A stretch of DNA of 64,000 nt, taken from NCBI RefSeq assembly GCF_002093975.1, contig NZ_MSZZ01000045.1, positions 44,028 through 108,027 on the forward strand. Direction: 5' to 3'. This document shows, piece by piece, positions 51,148 to 58,894 of this stretch; within the stretch, counting starts at the first letter, position 1, and every line of letters begins with the position of its first letter. The stretch comes from Thermoactinospora rubra (GTDB lineage Bacteria; Actinomycetota; Actinomycetes; Streptosporangiales; Streptosporangiaceae). The notes under the pieces were generated by a model. That model did no database searches. It was not told the origin of the DNA and saw only the letters and a program-made list of their open reading frames with translations. A program made the translations under genes and the position numbers.

Positions 51148-51735
51148 TCAGTGGTCCCCCGAGTGCGACTCGCTGGCCGAAGGGGTGGGCGTCGCGGTCG
51201 GCGTGGGGGCCGGGGTCGCGCCCGGGGCGGCAGGGTACTGCGCGTACTCGCGGCTCCGCGTCACCACCGGCACCTGCATCGTCACCGCCCCCGCGTTGGC
51301 GAACTGGAAGGTGACCTTCGCGCTCTCCCCGCCGTCGAGCGGCTCCGCCAGTCCCTCGATCAGGATCTGCGGGCTCGGCTTGCCCGCGTTCACCAGCTTG
51401 TTGCTGGGCAGCTGGATCGGCGCGGCCAGCTTCGCGGTGCCCAGCCCCTCGACGGTCACCGCCTGGAGCGTGTCCGGCTTGTCCGTGGTGTTGACCACCT
51501 GCACGTACAGCGGCGCCGACGCGCCCTTCGCGAGCTGCGCGCCCGCGTCGGGGCCGAGGATGAACGCCTGGGGAATCACCACGCCACGCGAGCCGTACGC
51601 GCTCTTGTCGATGAGGACGGCCGCCTCGTTGGGCGCGTAGGGCTGGTTGGTGTTGGCCCCGAATCCGGCCGCGCAGCCGGCCAGAGCAGGGGCTGCCAGG
51701 AACGCGGCGGCGATAATCCAGCGACGGCTGGTCAC
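51148..51735 (-). CDS. Lipoprotein of the copper-chaperone (PCuAC-like) type
   Basis: 195 residues with a lipobox (AAPALAGC) and a beta-sandwich pattern (APLYVQVVNTTDKPDTLQAV; AKVTFQFANAGAVTMQVPVV), ending in a Pro/Thr/Ser-rich tail. Similar lipoproteins beside the phosphate two-component and carD genes are common in actinomycetes. The His/Met metal motif of true PCuAC proteins is not evident, so the copper role is uncertain. The start is a GTG at 51735 with AAGGAGAG upstream. Confidence 0.75.
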   Translation of the reverse strand: MTSRRWIIAAAFLAAPALAGCAAGFGANTNQPYAPNEAAVLIDKSAYGSRGVVIPQAFILGPDAGAQLAKGASAPLYVQVVNTTDKPDTLQAVTVEGLGTAKLAAPIQLPSNKLVNAGKPSPQILIEGLAEPLDGGESAKVTFQFANAGAVTMQVPVVTRSREYAQYPAAPGATPAPTPTATPTPSASESHSGDH

Positions 51736-51971
51736 GGGTGGCTCTCCTTACGATCATGCACAGTTGGGCCGCGACAACCTTATCCACCCGATTCCATGGT
51801 CATATCCGCGCCCCCGCAGGTCATTCGCTATGGACGGCAATGCGATTCATAGAGTTGAGCGCTTGTCAAGCCCCAATATGCCGCCTTGACCTGCAGTTAT
51901 GGTGATTTCACTGTTCCGGGAGACTCTGGATGCGTGGTACCCTGGAGTACAGCGGAAGGGGTACTTGTCAC

Positions 51972-52454
51972 ATGACTTTCCAGGTCGGCGACACAGTCGT
52001 CTACCCCCACCATGGGGCTGCTCGGATCGAAGCAATCACGACTCGCACCATCAAGGGGCAGGAAAAGACCTACCTGGTGCTCAAGGTCGACAAGGGCGAC
52101 CTTACCGTCCAGGTGCCAGCCGAAAACGCAGAACTGGTCGGCGTGCGAGACGTGGTCGGCCAGGAGGGCCTGGAGCGCGTGTTCGACGTGCTCCGCATGC
52201 CACACACGGAGGAGCCGACCAACTGGTCGCGCCGCTACAAGGCCAATCTTGAGAAGCTCGCGTCGGGTGACGTCAACAAGGTCGCCGAGGTGGTCCGGGA
52301 CCTGTGGCGGAGGGACCGCGAGCGCGGTCTGTCCGCGGGTGAGAAGCGCATGCTCGCCAAGGCGCGCCAGATCCTCGTGAGCGAGCTGGCCCTCGCCGAG
52401 AAGACCAATGAGGACAAGGCTGAAGCCCTTCTCGACGAGGTTCTCAACAGCTGA
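51972..52454 (+). CDS. carD: CarD-family RNA polymerase-binding regulator
   Basis: 160 residues. The N-terminal RNAP-interacting domain is MTFQVGDTVVYPHHGAARIEAI; the helical DNA-binding C-terminal domain includes NWSRRYKANLEKLASGDVNKVAEVVRDLWRRD. CarD stabilises the open complex at many promoters, including rRNA promoters. ATG 51972 has GGAAGGGG upstream. A TACCCT hexamer lies at 51938-51943. Confidence 0.95.
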   Translation: MTFQVGDTVVYPHHGAARIEAITTRTIKGQEKTYLVLKVDKGDLTVQVPAENAELVGVRDVVGQEGLERVFDVLRMPHTEEPTNWSRRYKANLEKLASGDVNKVAEVVRDLWRRDRERGLSAGEKRMLAKARQILVSELALAEKTNEDKAEALLDEVLNS

Positions 52455-52471
52455 ACACACAACTTCCCCGG

Positions 52472-52939
52472 GTGGGCGTCGGAGTCGACGTCCACCCGTT
52501 CGCATCCGGGCGCGAGCTGCACCTGGCCGGGCTCCACTGGCCCGGCGAGACGGGGCTGTCCGGACACTCCGACGGCGACGCGGCCGCTCACGCCGCCTGC
52601 GACGCCCTGCTGTCCGCGGCGGGCCTGGGCGACCTGGGCGGCCTGTTCGGCACGTCCGATCCGCGCTGGGCGGGCGCCTCCGGCGTGTCCCTGCTGGAGG
52701 AGACCGCGCGCCAGGTGCGCGCCGCCGGGTTCGAGATCGGCAACGTCGCCATCCAGGTCGTCGGGAACCGCCCCAAGCTGGCGCCCCGCCGTACCGAAGC
52801 CGAGAAGGTCCTCAGCGCGGCCGTCGGCGCGCCCGTGTCGCTCAGCGCCACCACCACCGACGGCCTCGGCCTGACCGGCCGCGGCGAGGGCGTCGCCGCC
52901 ATCGCGACCGCGATCGTGGTGAACCAACCGCGGCCGTGA
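52472..52939 (+). CDS. ispF: 2-C-methyl-D-erythritol 2,4-cyclodiphosphate synthase
   Basis: 155 residues. VGVGVDVHPF and SGHSDGDAAAHA carry the metal-binding Asp/His; TTTDGLGLTGRGEG is the C-terminal active-site loop. It converts CDP-ME 2-phosphate to MEcPP in non-mevalonate isoprenoid synthesis. It starts at GTG 52472, 17 bp after carD. In most actinomycetes ispD stands between carD and ispF; here it is absent. Confidence 0.93.
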   Translation: MGVGVDVHPFASGRELHLAGLHWPGETGLSGHSDGDAAAHAACDALLSAAGLGDLGGLFGTSDPRWAGASGVSLLEETARQVRAAGFEIGNVAIQVVGNRPKLAPRRTEAEKVLSAAVGAPVSLSATTTDGLGLTGRGEGVAAIATAIVVNQPRP

Positions 52940-53051
52940 AGCGTCTCCTTTCCCGGATGCGTTGAGGTGTCCCGGCGGGCGGTGCGGTAAGCCCGCCGCA
53001 AGCGGGCGGCGGTTCGTCTCTGGCGCGGTACGGACCGCCGCCCCTTACCAC

Positions 53052-53077
53052 GGGTGACTTCCAGCCGCTTTGGGTAC
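53052..53077 (+). promoter_or_regulatory. Possible sigma-B-type promoter of the first GlsB gene
   Basis: GGGT, 16 nt, GGGTAC, 27 nt before the ATG. It fits the GNNT-N14/16-GGGTAC/T pattern of Streptomyces general-stress sigma factors. Confidence 0.4.
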
Positions 53078-53103
53078 GTCCTCCCTACAAGGGGGGATTT
53101 CTC

Positions 53104-53373
53104 ATGCTCGGAGCGATCATTTCCGCCATCGTCATCGGCGCCATCGTGGGCGCGCTCGGACGGCTCATCGTCCCCGGCAAGCAGAACATGTCGATCTGGC
53201 TGACGCTGATCGTCGGCATCGCCGCGGCGCTCCTCGGGACGCTGCTGGCCCACGGGATCGGCGTCGCGGACACCAGAGGCATCGACTGGATCGAGCACAT
53301 CATCCAGGTGGCCCTGGCCGCGGTCGGCGTCTGGCTGGTCGCCATGCTTCAGCGCGGCCGTACCACCACCTGA
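53104..53373 (+). CDS. GlsB/YeaQ/YmgE family stress membrane protein (copy 1)
   Basis: 89 residues, three hydrophobic segments with glycine-rich packing (IISAIVIGAIVGALGRLIVPGKQ; LIVGIAAALLGTLLAHGIG). Members are stress-induced small membrane proteins of unknown mechanism. GGGGGG lies 8 nt before ATG. A paralogue follows 93 bp downstream. Confidence 0.87.
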   Translation: MLGAIISAIVIGAIVGALGRLIVPGKQNMSIWLTLIVGIAAALLGTLLAHGIGVADTRGIDWIEHIIQVALAAVGVWLVAMLQRGRTTT

Positions 53374-53395
53374 CCTGGGCATTCGATGTTGGTCT

Positions 53396-53419
53396 GATTA
53401 CTTGCGGTGGTACGGGTAG
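53396..53419 (+). promoter_or_regulatory. Possible sigma-B-type promoter of the second GlsB gene
   Basis: GATT, 14 nt, GGGTAG. One base off the general-stress consensus. Its presence suggests the second copy has a separate but similar promoter. Confidence 0.3.
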
Positions 53420-53466
53420 ATCCCTGTGCGTGGGAGTGAAGGGATCACCCTCACGGGGAGGTTTTC

Positions 53467-53748
53467 ATGACCATCGAATCCATACTCGGTGCGATCGTCA
53501 TCGGTGCCGTGATCGGCGCCATCGGTCGGCTCCTCCTGCCGGGTCGCCAGGCCATCGGCTGGATCCTGACCATCGCCGTCGGCATCGTAGCCGCGCTGAT
53601 AGGTACGGCTATCGCCCAGGTCATGGGTGTTGAGACCACGCAAGGAATCGACTGGATAGAGCTCGTCATGCAGGTCGTCCTCGCCGTCATCGGCGTGGCC
53701 CTGGTCGCCGGGCTACGACGTGGCCGTGGCGCAGGCACCACCCTGTAA
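53467..53748 (+). CDS. GlsB/YeaQ/YmgE family stress membrane protein (copy 2)
   Basis: 93 residues, clearly paralogous to the gene just upstream (ILGAIVIGAVIGAIGRLLLPGRQ; IGTAIAQVMGVETTQGIDWIE). The shared middle segment GIDWIE and the same three-helix layout show tandem duplication. GGGGAGG precedes ATG 53467. Confidence 0.87.
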   Translation: MTIESILGAIVIGAVIGAIGRLLLPGRQAIGWILTIAVGIVAALIGTAIAQVMGVETTQGIDWIELVMQVVLAVIGVALVAGLRRGRGAGTTL

Positions 53749-53770
53749 CGCCCGTACAACGCCCACACGA

Positions 53771-53805
53771 AGAAGGCCCGCTCGGCAGGATGGAGCGGGC
53801 CTTCT
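53771..53805. terminator. Bidirectional terminator
   Basis: AGAAGGCCCGCTC (53771-53783) and GAGCGGGCCTTCT (53793-53805), perfect 13-bp stem, 9-nt loop, between the second GlsB gene and the convergent DUF2637 gene. Confidence 0.75.
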
Positions 53806-53834
53806 CGGTTCTCCTCGGCCGTTCTCGGCCGTCC

Positions 53835-55154
53835 TCAGTCCTCCTCGGGAGGCAGCGGGGTGCTGCGCAGGCGGCCCGAGGGGGCCTCGCCGTACGGCTG
53901 GCGCCGCTTCTCGGCGACGGGCGGCTCTTCGGGGACGGGCACTTCCTCGGTGACGGTCGGCTCGTCGCGGCCGTACGGCTCTTCGGGGCTGTACGGCTCT
54001 TCGGGGCTGGACGGCTCCCGCACGTCGCGGGAGGAGCGCGGCTCTACGGGCCCTGTGTGCTCTGCGGGCTCTCCCGGCTCGTCGGCGGCTTCGGGGCCGT
54101 GCCCGGGGTCGGGGTCGAACTCAGGTGACGGTGCCTCCTCACCGGTGGAGGGCGGCTCGGACCTCCGGCGGGGTTCGTCGGCGAAGACGCGGACGGGCTG
54201 GGTGTCGGCGTCCCTGTCGGTGACCGTGCCGGGGCGCGGGTGGACGAGCACGTCGGTCGGCGGGTTCGTCGGCCTGGCGCGGTCGCCCCAGCGCACGGGC
54301 CTGGCGGGCGCCTCCTCGGGCGTGTGGGTCTCGGCGGGGCGGACGGGCTCCTCTTGCGGCTGCTCGGACTCCGGGCGGTTCTGCGGGATGTGGTGCTCCT
54401 GGGTGTCTTGGCGCTCTTGGGGTTCCTCTCGCCGGGGTTCCTGGAGCTCTTCCGGCTCTTTAGGCTCTTCCGGCTCTATGGACTCTTTGGGCTCTTCGGG
54501 CTCCCAGCGGGTGACGCGCTCGGAGACGGGGATGGGCTTGTCCGGCGGCTCGGCTGCCGGTCGTGGCTGCGGCTCCGGCTGCGGCTCCGGCGGCTTGGGG
54601 GCCGCCTGCGGCCGCTGCGGAGCCTGGGGCGTTTCCGGTGCGTGCGGGGCTTCGGCGCGGGCGGGCGGGGCCGTGGCCGCCTCCCAGGGGAACGGCACGA
54701 TGTCCGGCTCCGCCGCACGCTCCTCGGCCGCCTTGCGGGTCTGCACATGCTTGATCAGCAGCAGCCACAGCCACAGCGCAACGGCCAGCATCACCCAGGG
54801 CGCGACGGCCACGCCGACCGCGGCCTGCCGTACCCCGGCCTGGAAGCCCACCGCGGCGGCCACGTCGGCGGCGGCGGCCGCGCAGAGCAGGAGCACCAGC
54901 ACCACCGCCGCCTGCACCCGCACCAGCAGCCGCCCGCCGGTGAGCAGCAGCACGCTGATCAGCGTGACCACCAGCAGCGCGTCGAAGGCCACGGGGTACA
55001 GGAAGACCAGGTCGCGCCTGGCGCCGCCCTGTAAGGCCAGCTGCTGCAGGTCGTGGAAGGACAGCGCGCAGGCGGTGCCGGTGAGGGCGACGACGGCCAG
55101 CCCGGCCAGGGCGATGCCGAGGCGGCGCAGAGTGGATGGGGGAGTCACGTCCAT
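53835..55154 (-). CDS. DUF2637 membrane protein with acidic Pro-rich tail
   Basis: 439 residues. Four membrane segments in the first ~150 residues, including ACALSFHDLQQLALQGGARR and FLYPVAFDALLVVTLISVLLL, a DUF2637 signature often seen in actinomycete plasmid and chromosomal loci. A long cytoplasmic tail follows, rich in Glu and Pro, with repeats such as EEPKE, EEPYSPEEPYG and VPVPEEPP. The tail is probably unstructured and could bind partners. ATG 55154 is chosen; no clear ribosome site. Confidence 0.8.
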   Translation of the reverse strand: MDVTPPSTLRRLGIALAGLAVVALTGTACALSFHDLQQLALQGGARRDLVFLYPVAFDALLVVTLISVLLLTGGRLLVRVQAAVVLVLLLCAAAAADVAAAVGFQAGVRQAAVGVAVAPWVMLAVALWLWLLLIKHVQTRKAAEERAAEPDIVPFPWEAATAPPARAEAPHAPETPQAPQRPQAAPKPPEPQPEPQPRPAAEPPDKPIPVSERVTRWEPEEPKESIEPEEPKEPEELQEPRREEPQERQDTQEHHIPQNRPESEQPQEEPVRPAETHTPEEAPARPVRWGDRARPTNPPTDVLVHPRPGTVTDRDADTQPVRVFADEPRRRSEPPSTGEEAPSPEFDPDPGHGPEAADEPGEPAEHTGPVEPRSSRDVREPSSPEEPYSPEEPYGRDEPTVTEEVPVPEEPPVAEKRRQPYGEAPSGRLRSTPLPPEED

Positions 55155-55210
55155 GGCGGATTCGAGCCTACAGAACAATGGCCACATGGAACCGATCAAG
55201 GGAGAATGAC

Positions 55211-55597
55211 ATGGTCGAGCTGCCCGAGCGAGTGCGGAAGCTGTTCGACGGCGCCAACCACGCGATCGTGACGAGCCTGAACCCCGACGGCGGGCCGCAG
55301 TCCACGGTCGTCTGGGTGCGCACCGACGGGGACGACGTGCTGTTCTCGACCGTCAAGGGACGGCGCAAGCACCGCAACTTCCTGCGTGACCCCCGGACGA
55401 GCGTCCTGGTGGTCGACCCGGAGGATCCCTACGTCTACGCCGAGGTCCGGGGCGTGGTGACCATGGAGGACGACCCGGACGGCGCGCTCATCCAGGAGCT
55501 TTCCCTGAAGTACCGGGGCGAGCCGTGGAAGGAGCCGCCGGGCAACGAGCGGGTGATCGTGCGGGTGCGGCCACGGAAGGTCATCCTGCGAGGCTGA
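55211..55597 (+). CDS. PPOX-class F420-dependent oxidoreductase
   Basis: 128 residues, split beta-barrel (FDGANHAIVTSLNPDGGPQSTVVWVRTDG; VLFSTVKGRRKHRNFLRDPRTSVLVVD). These are features of F420-binding pyridoxamine-oxidase-like proteins, which reduce diverse substrates. GGGAGAATG precedes ATG 55211. Substrate unknown. Confidence 0.87.
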   Translation: MVELPERVRKLFDGANHAIVTSLNPDGGPQSTVVWVRTDGDDVLFSTVKGRRKHRNFLRDPRTSVLVVDPEDPYVYAEVRGVVTMEDDPDGALIQELSLKYRGEPWKEPPGNERVIVRVRPRKVILRG

Positions 55598-55610
55598 CAA
55601 CCGCGGGGCC

Positions 55611-55654
55611 GGGCACAGGATCGGGCACGGGGTCGGCCACGGAGCCGGCCACTG
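55611..55654. repeat. 12-bp degenerate tandem repeat
   Basis: GGGCACAGGATC, GGGCACGGGGTC, GGCCACGGAGCC, then GGCCACTG: almost four units. Between the F420-dependent gene and cysS, outside any ORF I accept. Confidence 0.55.
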
Positions 55655-55705
55655 CGGGCCCGTAAAACGACGTGCGAGGCGCCGTGAGGCGTTAGCCTTG
55701 CCTTC

Positions 55706-57097
55706 GTGAGCCTGCACATCTACGACACCAGCACCCGCACAGTCCGCGAGTTCGTCCCGGTCCAGGCCGGCCGGGTGTCGATCTACCTGTGTGGGGCCAC
55801 CGTGCAGGCTCCGCCGCACATCGGCCACATCCGCTCGGGCGTCAACTTCGACGTGCTGCGCCGCTGGCTGATGCGCTCCGGCTACGAGGTGACGTTCTGC
55901 CGCAACGTCACCGACATCGACGACAAGATCATCCGGGTGGCCGCCGAGGAGGGGGTGCCCTGGTTCGTCGTCGCCGAGCGCAACCAGCGGGCCTTCACCT
56001 GGGCGTACGACCAGCTGGGCTGCCTGCCGCCGACCGTCGAGCCGCGCGCGACCGGGCACGTGCCGGAGATGATCACGCTCATGCAGCGGCTCATCGACCG
56101 CGGCCACGCCTACGCCTCCGGCGGCGACGTCTACTTCGACGTGCGGTCCTGGGCCGACCGGTACGGCTCGCTGTCCAACCAGAAGCTCGAGAACATGCGG
56201 GCGGCCGGAGACTGCGACGACGAGTCGTTCAAGCGCGACCCGCGCGACTTCGCGCTGTGGAAGGGCGAGAAGCCGGGCGAGCCCACCTGGCCCACGCCCT
56301 GGGGTCCGGGCCGCCCCGGCTGGCACCTGGAGTGCTCGGCCATGGCGACCAAGTACCTGGGGCCGACCTTCGACATCCACGGCGGCGGGATGGACCTGAT
56401 CTTCCCGCACCACGAGAACGAGATCGCCCAGTCCCAGGCGGCCGGCGACGGCTTCGCGCGCTACTGGATGCACAACGGCCTGCTCAAGATCGGCGCGGAG
56501 AAGATGAGCAAGTCGCTGGGCAACTCGCTGCTCATCCCCGACCTGCTGGAGAAGGTCCGCCCGGTCGAGCTGCGCTACTACCTGGCGGCGCCGCACTACC
56601 GCTCCTCGATCGACTTCTCGGAGGAGTCGCTGCTCGAGGCCGCCGCCGCCTACCAGCGCATCGAGGGTTTCGTCACGCGGGCCGCCGAGGTCATCCACGA
56701 CGTCGACGCGCACGCGCCGCTGCCCCAGGCGTTCGTCGACGCCATGGACGACGACCTCGGCACGCCCCAGGCCCTGGCGGTCGTCCACGAGGTGGTCCGC
56801 GAGGGCAACGTCGCGCTCTCCCAGGGCAACAAGGAGGCGGTCGCGCGCCTGCTCGCCGAGACCCAGAACATGCTCGACGTGCTGGGCCTCGACCCGCGCT
56901 CGCCGCAGTGGCGCTCGGCCGGCTCCGACCTCAAGCCGGTCGTCGACGCGCTGGTCGCCGTGGCCCTGGAGCAGCGGGCCGCCGCCCGGGCCCGCAAAGA
57001 CTACGCCGCCGCCGACGCCATCCGCGACTCCCTGGCCAAGGCCGGGATCGTGGTCGAGGACACCCCGCACGGGGCTCGGTGGCAGCTGGCGCGCTAG
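55706..57097 (+). CDS. cysS: Cysteinyl-tRNA synthetase
   Basis: 463 residues, class I. HIGH-type motif PPHIGHIRSG, KMSKS motif EKMSKSLGNS, and zinc ligands (CGATVQ, ECSAMA, HHENE). The GTG start at 55706 has TAGCCT 7 nt upstream and no Shine-Dalgarno. It is followed by rlmB, as in other actinomycetes. The mycothiol ligase MshC is a homologue, but the full anticodon-binding C-terminus here indicates CysS. Confidence 0.95.
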   Translation: MSLHIYDTSTRTVREFVPVQAGRVSIYLCGATVQAPPHIGHIRSGVNFDVLRRWLMRSGYEVTFCRNVTDIDDKIIRVAAEEGVPWFVVAERNQRAFTWAYDQLGCLPPTVEPRATGHVPEMITLMQRLIDRGHAYASGGDVYFDVRSWADRYGSLSNQKLENMRAAGDCDDESFKRDPRDFALWKGEKPGEPTWPTPWGPGRPGWHLECSAMATKYLGPTFDIHGGGMDLIFPHHENEIAQSQAAGDGFARYWMHNGLLKIGAEKMSKSLGNSLLIPDLLEKVRPVELRYYLAAPHYRSSIDFSEESLLEAAAAYQRIEGFVTRAAEVIHDVDAHAPLPQAFVDAMDDDLGTPQALAVVHEVVREGNVALSQGNKEAVARLLAETQNMLDVLGLDPRSPQWRSAGSDLKPVVDALVAVALEQRAAARARKDYAAADAIRDSLAKAGIVVEDTPHGARWQLAR

Positions 57098-57110
57098 TAC
57101 CCTGGTGGGC

Positions 57111-58031
57111 ATGAGGAAACGGGGTCCGCTCAAAGGCAGCGGCGGAAAGCAGCGTCGCAGCCTGGCAGGAAAGGGCGCGACGCCGCCGAAGGAGATGCGT
57201 CACTGGTACAAGGAGCGGGTCCGCGCCGAGCGCGCCCCGGCGGCCCCGGCCGCCAAGCCCGCGCCTTCGCGGCAGAAGCGCTCGGACGACGCGCCGGAGT
57301 ACATCGGCGGCCGCAACCCCGTCGTCGAGGCCCTGACGGCGGGCGTGCCGGCCTCGGCCCTCTACGTCGCGCAGCGCATCGACAGCGACGACCGGGTCCG
57401 CACCGCCCTGAAGATCGCGGCCGACCGCGGCGTCGCGCTGCTGGAGGTCACGCGCGACAAGCTCGACCGCCTCACCGAGGGTGCCGTCCACCAGGGCATC
57501 GCGCTGCAGATCCCGCCCTACGACTACGCGCACCCGGCCGACCTCGTCACCATCGCGCAGGACGCGGCCGAGGTGCCGCTCATCGTCGCCTTGGACGGCG
57601 TCACCGACCCGCGCAACCTCGGCGCCATCGCGCGCTCCGCCACCGCCTTCGGCGCGCACGGCCTGGTCATCCCCTCACGCCGCGCCGCGGGCGTCACCGG
57701 CGGAGCGTGGAAGACGTCGGCGGGAACGCTGGCCACCATGCGGGTGGCCAGGGCCTCCAACCTGACCGCGGCGCTGCGGGAGTACCGCGAGGCCGGGCTC
57801 TTCGTCGTCGGGCTCGACGGTGAGGCGACGACCGAACTGGCCGATGTCGAGCTGCTGAGCGAGCCGTTGGTGCTGGTGATCGGGTCCGAGGGGAAGGGCC
57901 TGTCGCGGCTGGTCCGGGAGAACTGCGACGTGGTGGCCAAGATCCCGATGCAGGCGGCCGCGGAGTCTCTCAACGCGGGCGTGGCGGCGGGGATCGCACT
58001 GTATGAGGCTGCTCGTCATCGGCGGCGGTGA
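57111..58031 (+). CDS. rlmB: 23S rRNA (guanosine-2'-O)-methyltransferase RlmB
   Basis: 306 residues. A basic N-terminus (MRKRGPLKGSGGKQRRSL) is followed by a SpoU/TrmH-type knot: VALDGVTDPRNLGAIARSA, LVIGSEGKGLSRLVRENCD and IPMQAAAESLNAGVAAGIALYE are the three SpoU motifs. Methylates G2251. TACCCT lies 7 nt before ATG 57111, so the GTG at 57105 is not used. Confidence 0.93.
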   Translation: MRKRGPLKGSGGKQRRSLAGKGATPPKEMRHWYKERVRAERAPAAPAAKPAPSRQKRSDDAPEYIGGRNPVVEALTAGVPASALYVAQRIDSDDRVRTALKIAADRGVALLEVTRDKLDRLTEGAVHQGIALQIPPYDYAHPADLVTIAQDAAEVPLIVALDGVTDPRNLGAIARSATAFGAHGLVIPSRRAAGVTGGAWKTSAGTLATMRVARASNLTAALREYREAGLFVVGLDGEATTELADVELLSEPLVLVIGSEGKGLSRLVRENCDVVAKIPMQAAAESLNAGVAAGIALYEAARHRRR

Positions 58032-58052
58032 GCGTCTAAACTGGTGGGCCGT

Positions 58053-58125
58053 GCCGACGTAGCTCAATCGGCAGAGCGGCTGTCTTGTAAACAGCAGGTC
58101 AGGGGTTCGATTCCCCTCGTCGGCT
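58053..58125 (+). tRNA. tRNA-Thr (anticodon TGT)
   Basis: 73-nt cloverleaf. Acceptor stem GCCGACG/CGTCGGC, anticodon stem GCTGT/ACAGC with loop CTTGTAA (anticodon TGT), and T arm AGGGGTTCGATTCCCCT. CCA is not encoded. A TAAACT hexamer 11 nt upstream could serve as a -10. The genes after it look like a genomic island; tRNA 3' ends are common integration sites. Confidence 0.95.
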
Positions 58126-58133
58126 CGCAGGTG

Positions 58134-58166
58134 AAAGGCCCTTCCCGGTGATCGGGAGGGGCCTTT
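58134..58166 (+). terminator. Terminator after tRNA-Thr
   Basis: AAAGGCCCTTCCCG (58134-58147) and CGGGAGGGGCCTTT (58153-58166), 14-bp stem with one G-U pair, GTGAT loop, then TGGA. Confidence 0.75.
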
Positions 58167-58475
58167 TGGATCTCGTACGGCAGCGGTGTCGGTCGGGGTG
58201 CTGTCGCTGAGGCGTCGCAGTGCCGCGTGAGGTCGAGCTCGTGGCCCTGGGGTCCCGGTCTGTCCCTTGCCGAGCCGTGTGTCGCGCTCGTACGCGGGGC
58301 GGGTAGGTCTCGTTGGTCATGGTGATCGTCTCCTCTCGGTTCGGGATTTCTTGCTGGCGAACCGAGAATGCGACGCAGAGTCAGGACGGGAGGTCACGTC
58401 CACGGAAGTGATGTACAGCAGGCGGTCGTCAGCCAGACCAGCGATGTGGGTCGGATATGAGCTCTCCAGGGCCGG
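58167..58475. other. Intergenic stretch, no accepted gene
   Basis: About 310 bp. A minus-strand frame begins at 58320 (MTNETYPPRVRAR) after a good GAGAGGAG site, but it runs through the terminator and the tRNA and so cannot be intact. It could be the start of a truncated island gene. Nothing else convincing seen. Confidence 0.45.
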
Positions 58476-58775
58476 TCAAGCGAGGTATAGACGGGCACGG
58501 AAGGCGCCGCGTTCCTCTCGTTTGGCTTCCGCCGCCTTCTCGACCTCCTGCCAGTCGTAGCCATTGACCTCCGCCACCGCGCGAAGAACCTCGTACACGT
58601 CGGCGATCTCTCCGATCACCTCGGCTGGGGAGGCTGCGCTGAGCTCGGACGCCTCCTCGAACAGCTTCGCCAGCAGGGCCGTGCGGTACTCGGTGTCCCC
58701 GAGCACGGTGACCACCGGCTCCTTGTTGTTCTGCCGAATGATCTCTGGGATCTTGTCCCGCACCAGCTTGCCCAT
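58476..58775 (-). CDS. MazG-like nucleotide pyrophosphohydrolase
   Basis: 99 residues, all-alpha NTP pyrophosphohydrolase: MGKLVRDKIPEIIRQN, LFEEASELSAASP (EExxE) and EVIGEIADVYEVL (ExxD) supply the Mg-binding acidic residues. It hydrolyses noncanonical or excess NTPs. Such small MazG proteins occur in phage and island contexts and in defence loci; no partner proves that here. ATG 58775. Confidence 0.82.
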   Translation of the reverse strand: MGKLVRDKIPEIIRQNNKEPVVTVLGDTEYRTALLAKLFEEASELSAASPAEVIGEIADVYEVLRAVAEVNGYDWQEVEKAAEAKREERGAFRARLYLA

Positions 58776-58894
58776 GCTCTGCGTTCTCCGGTTCCGCGCC
58801 CAAGGCCCCTGAGCTTACTGGGTTACGGTGACATCCCCTCGGTCGCAAACTACCCTGAATCGGTCGATATCACGATCAAGGCGAGCATTAGCAG

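Noticed and set aside
58099..58320. Minus-strand ORF MTNETYPPRVRAR with a good ribosome site
   Set aside because: It reads through the terminator and tRNA-Thr, so it cannot be an intact gene; kept only as a possible truncated remnant.
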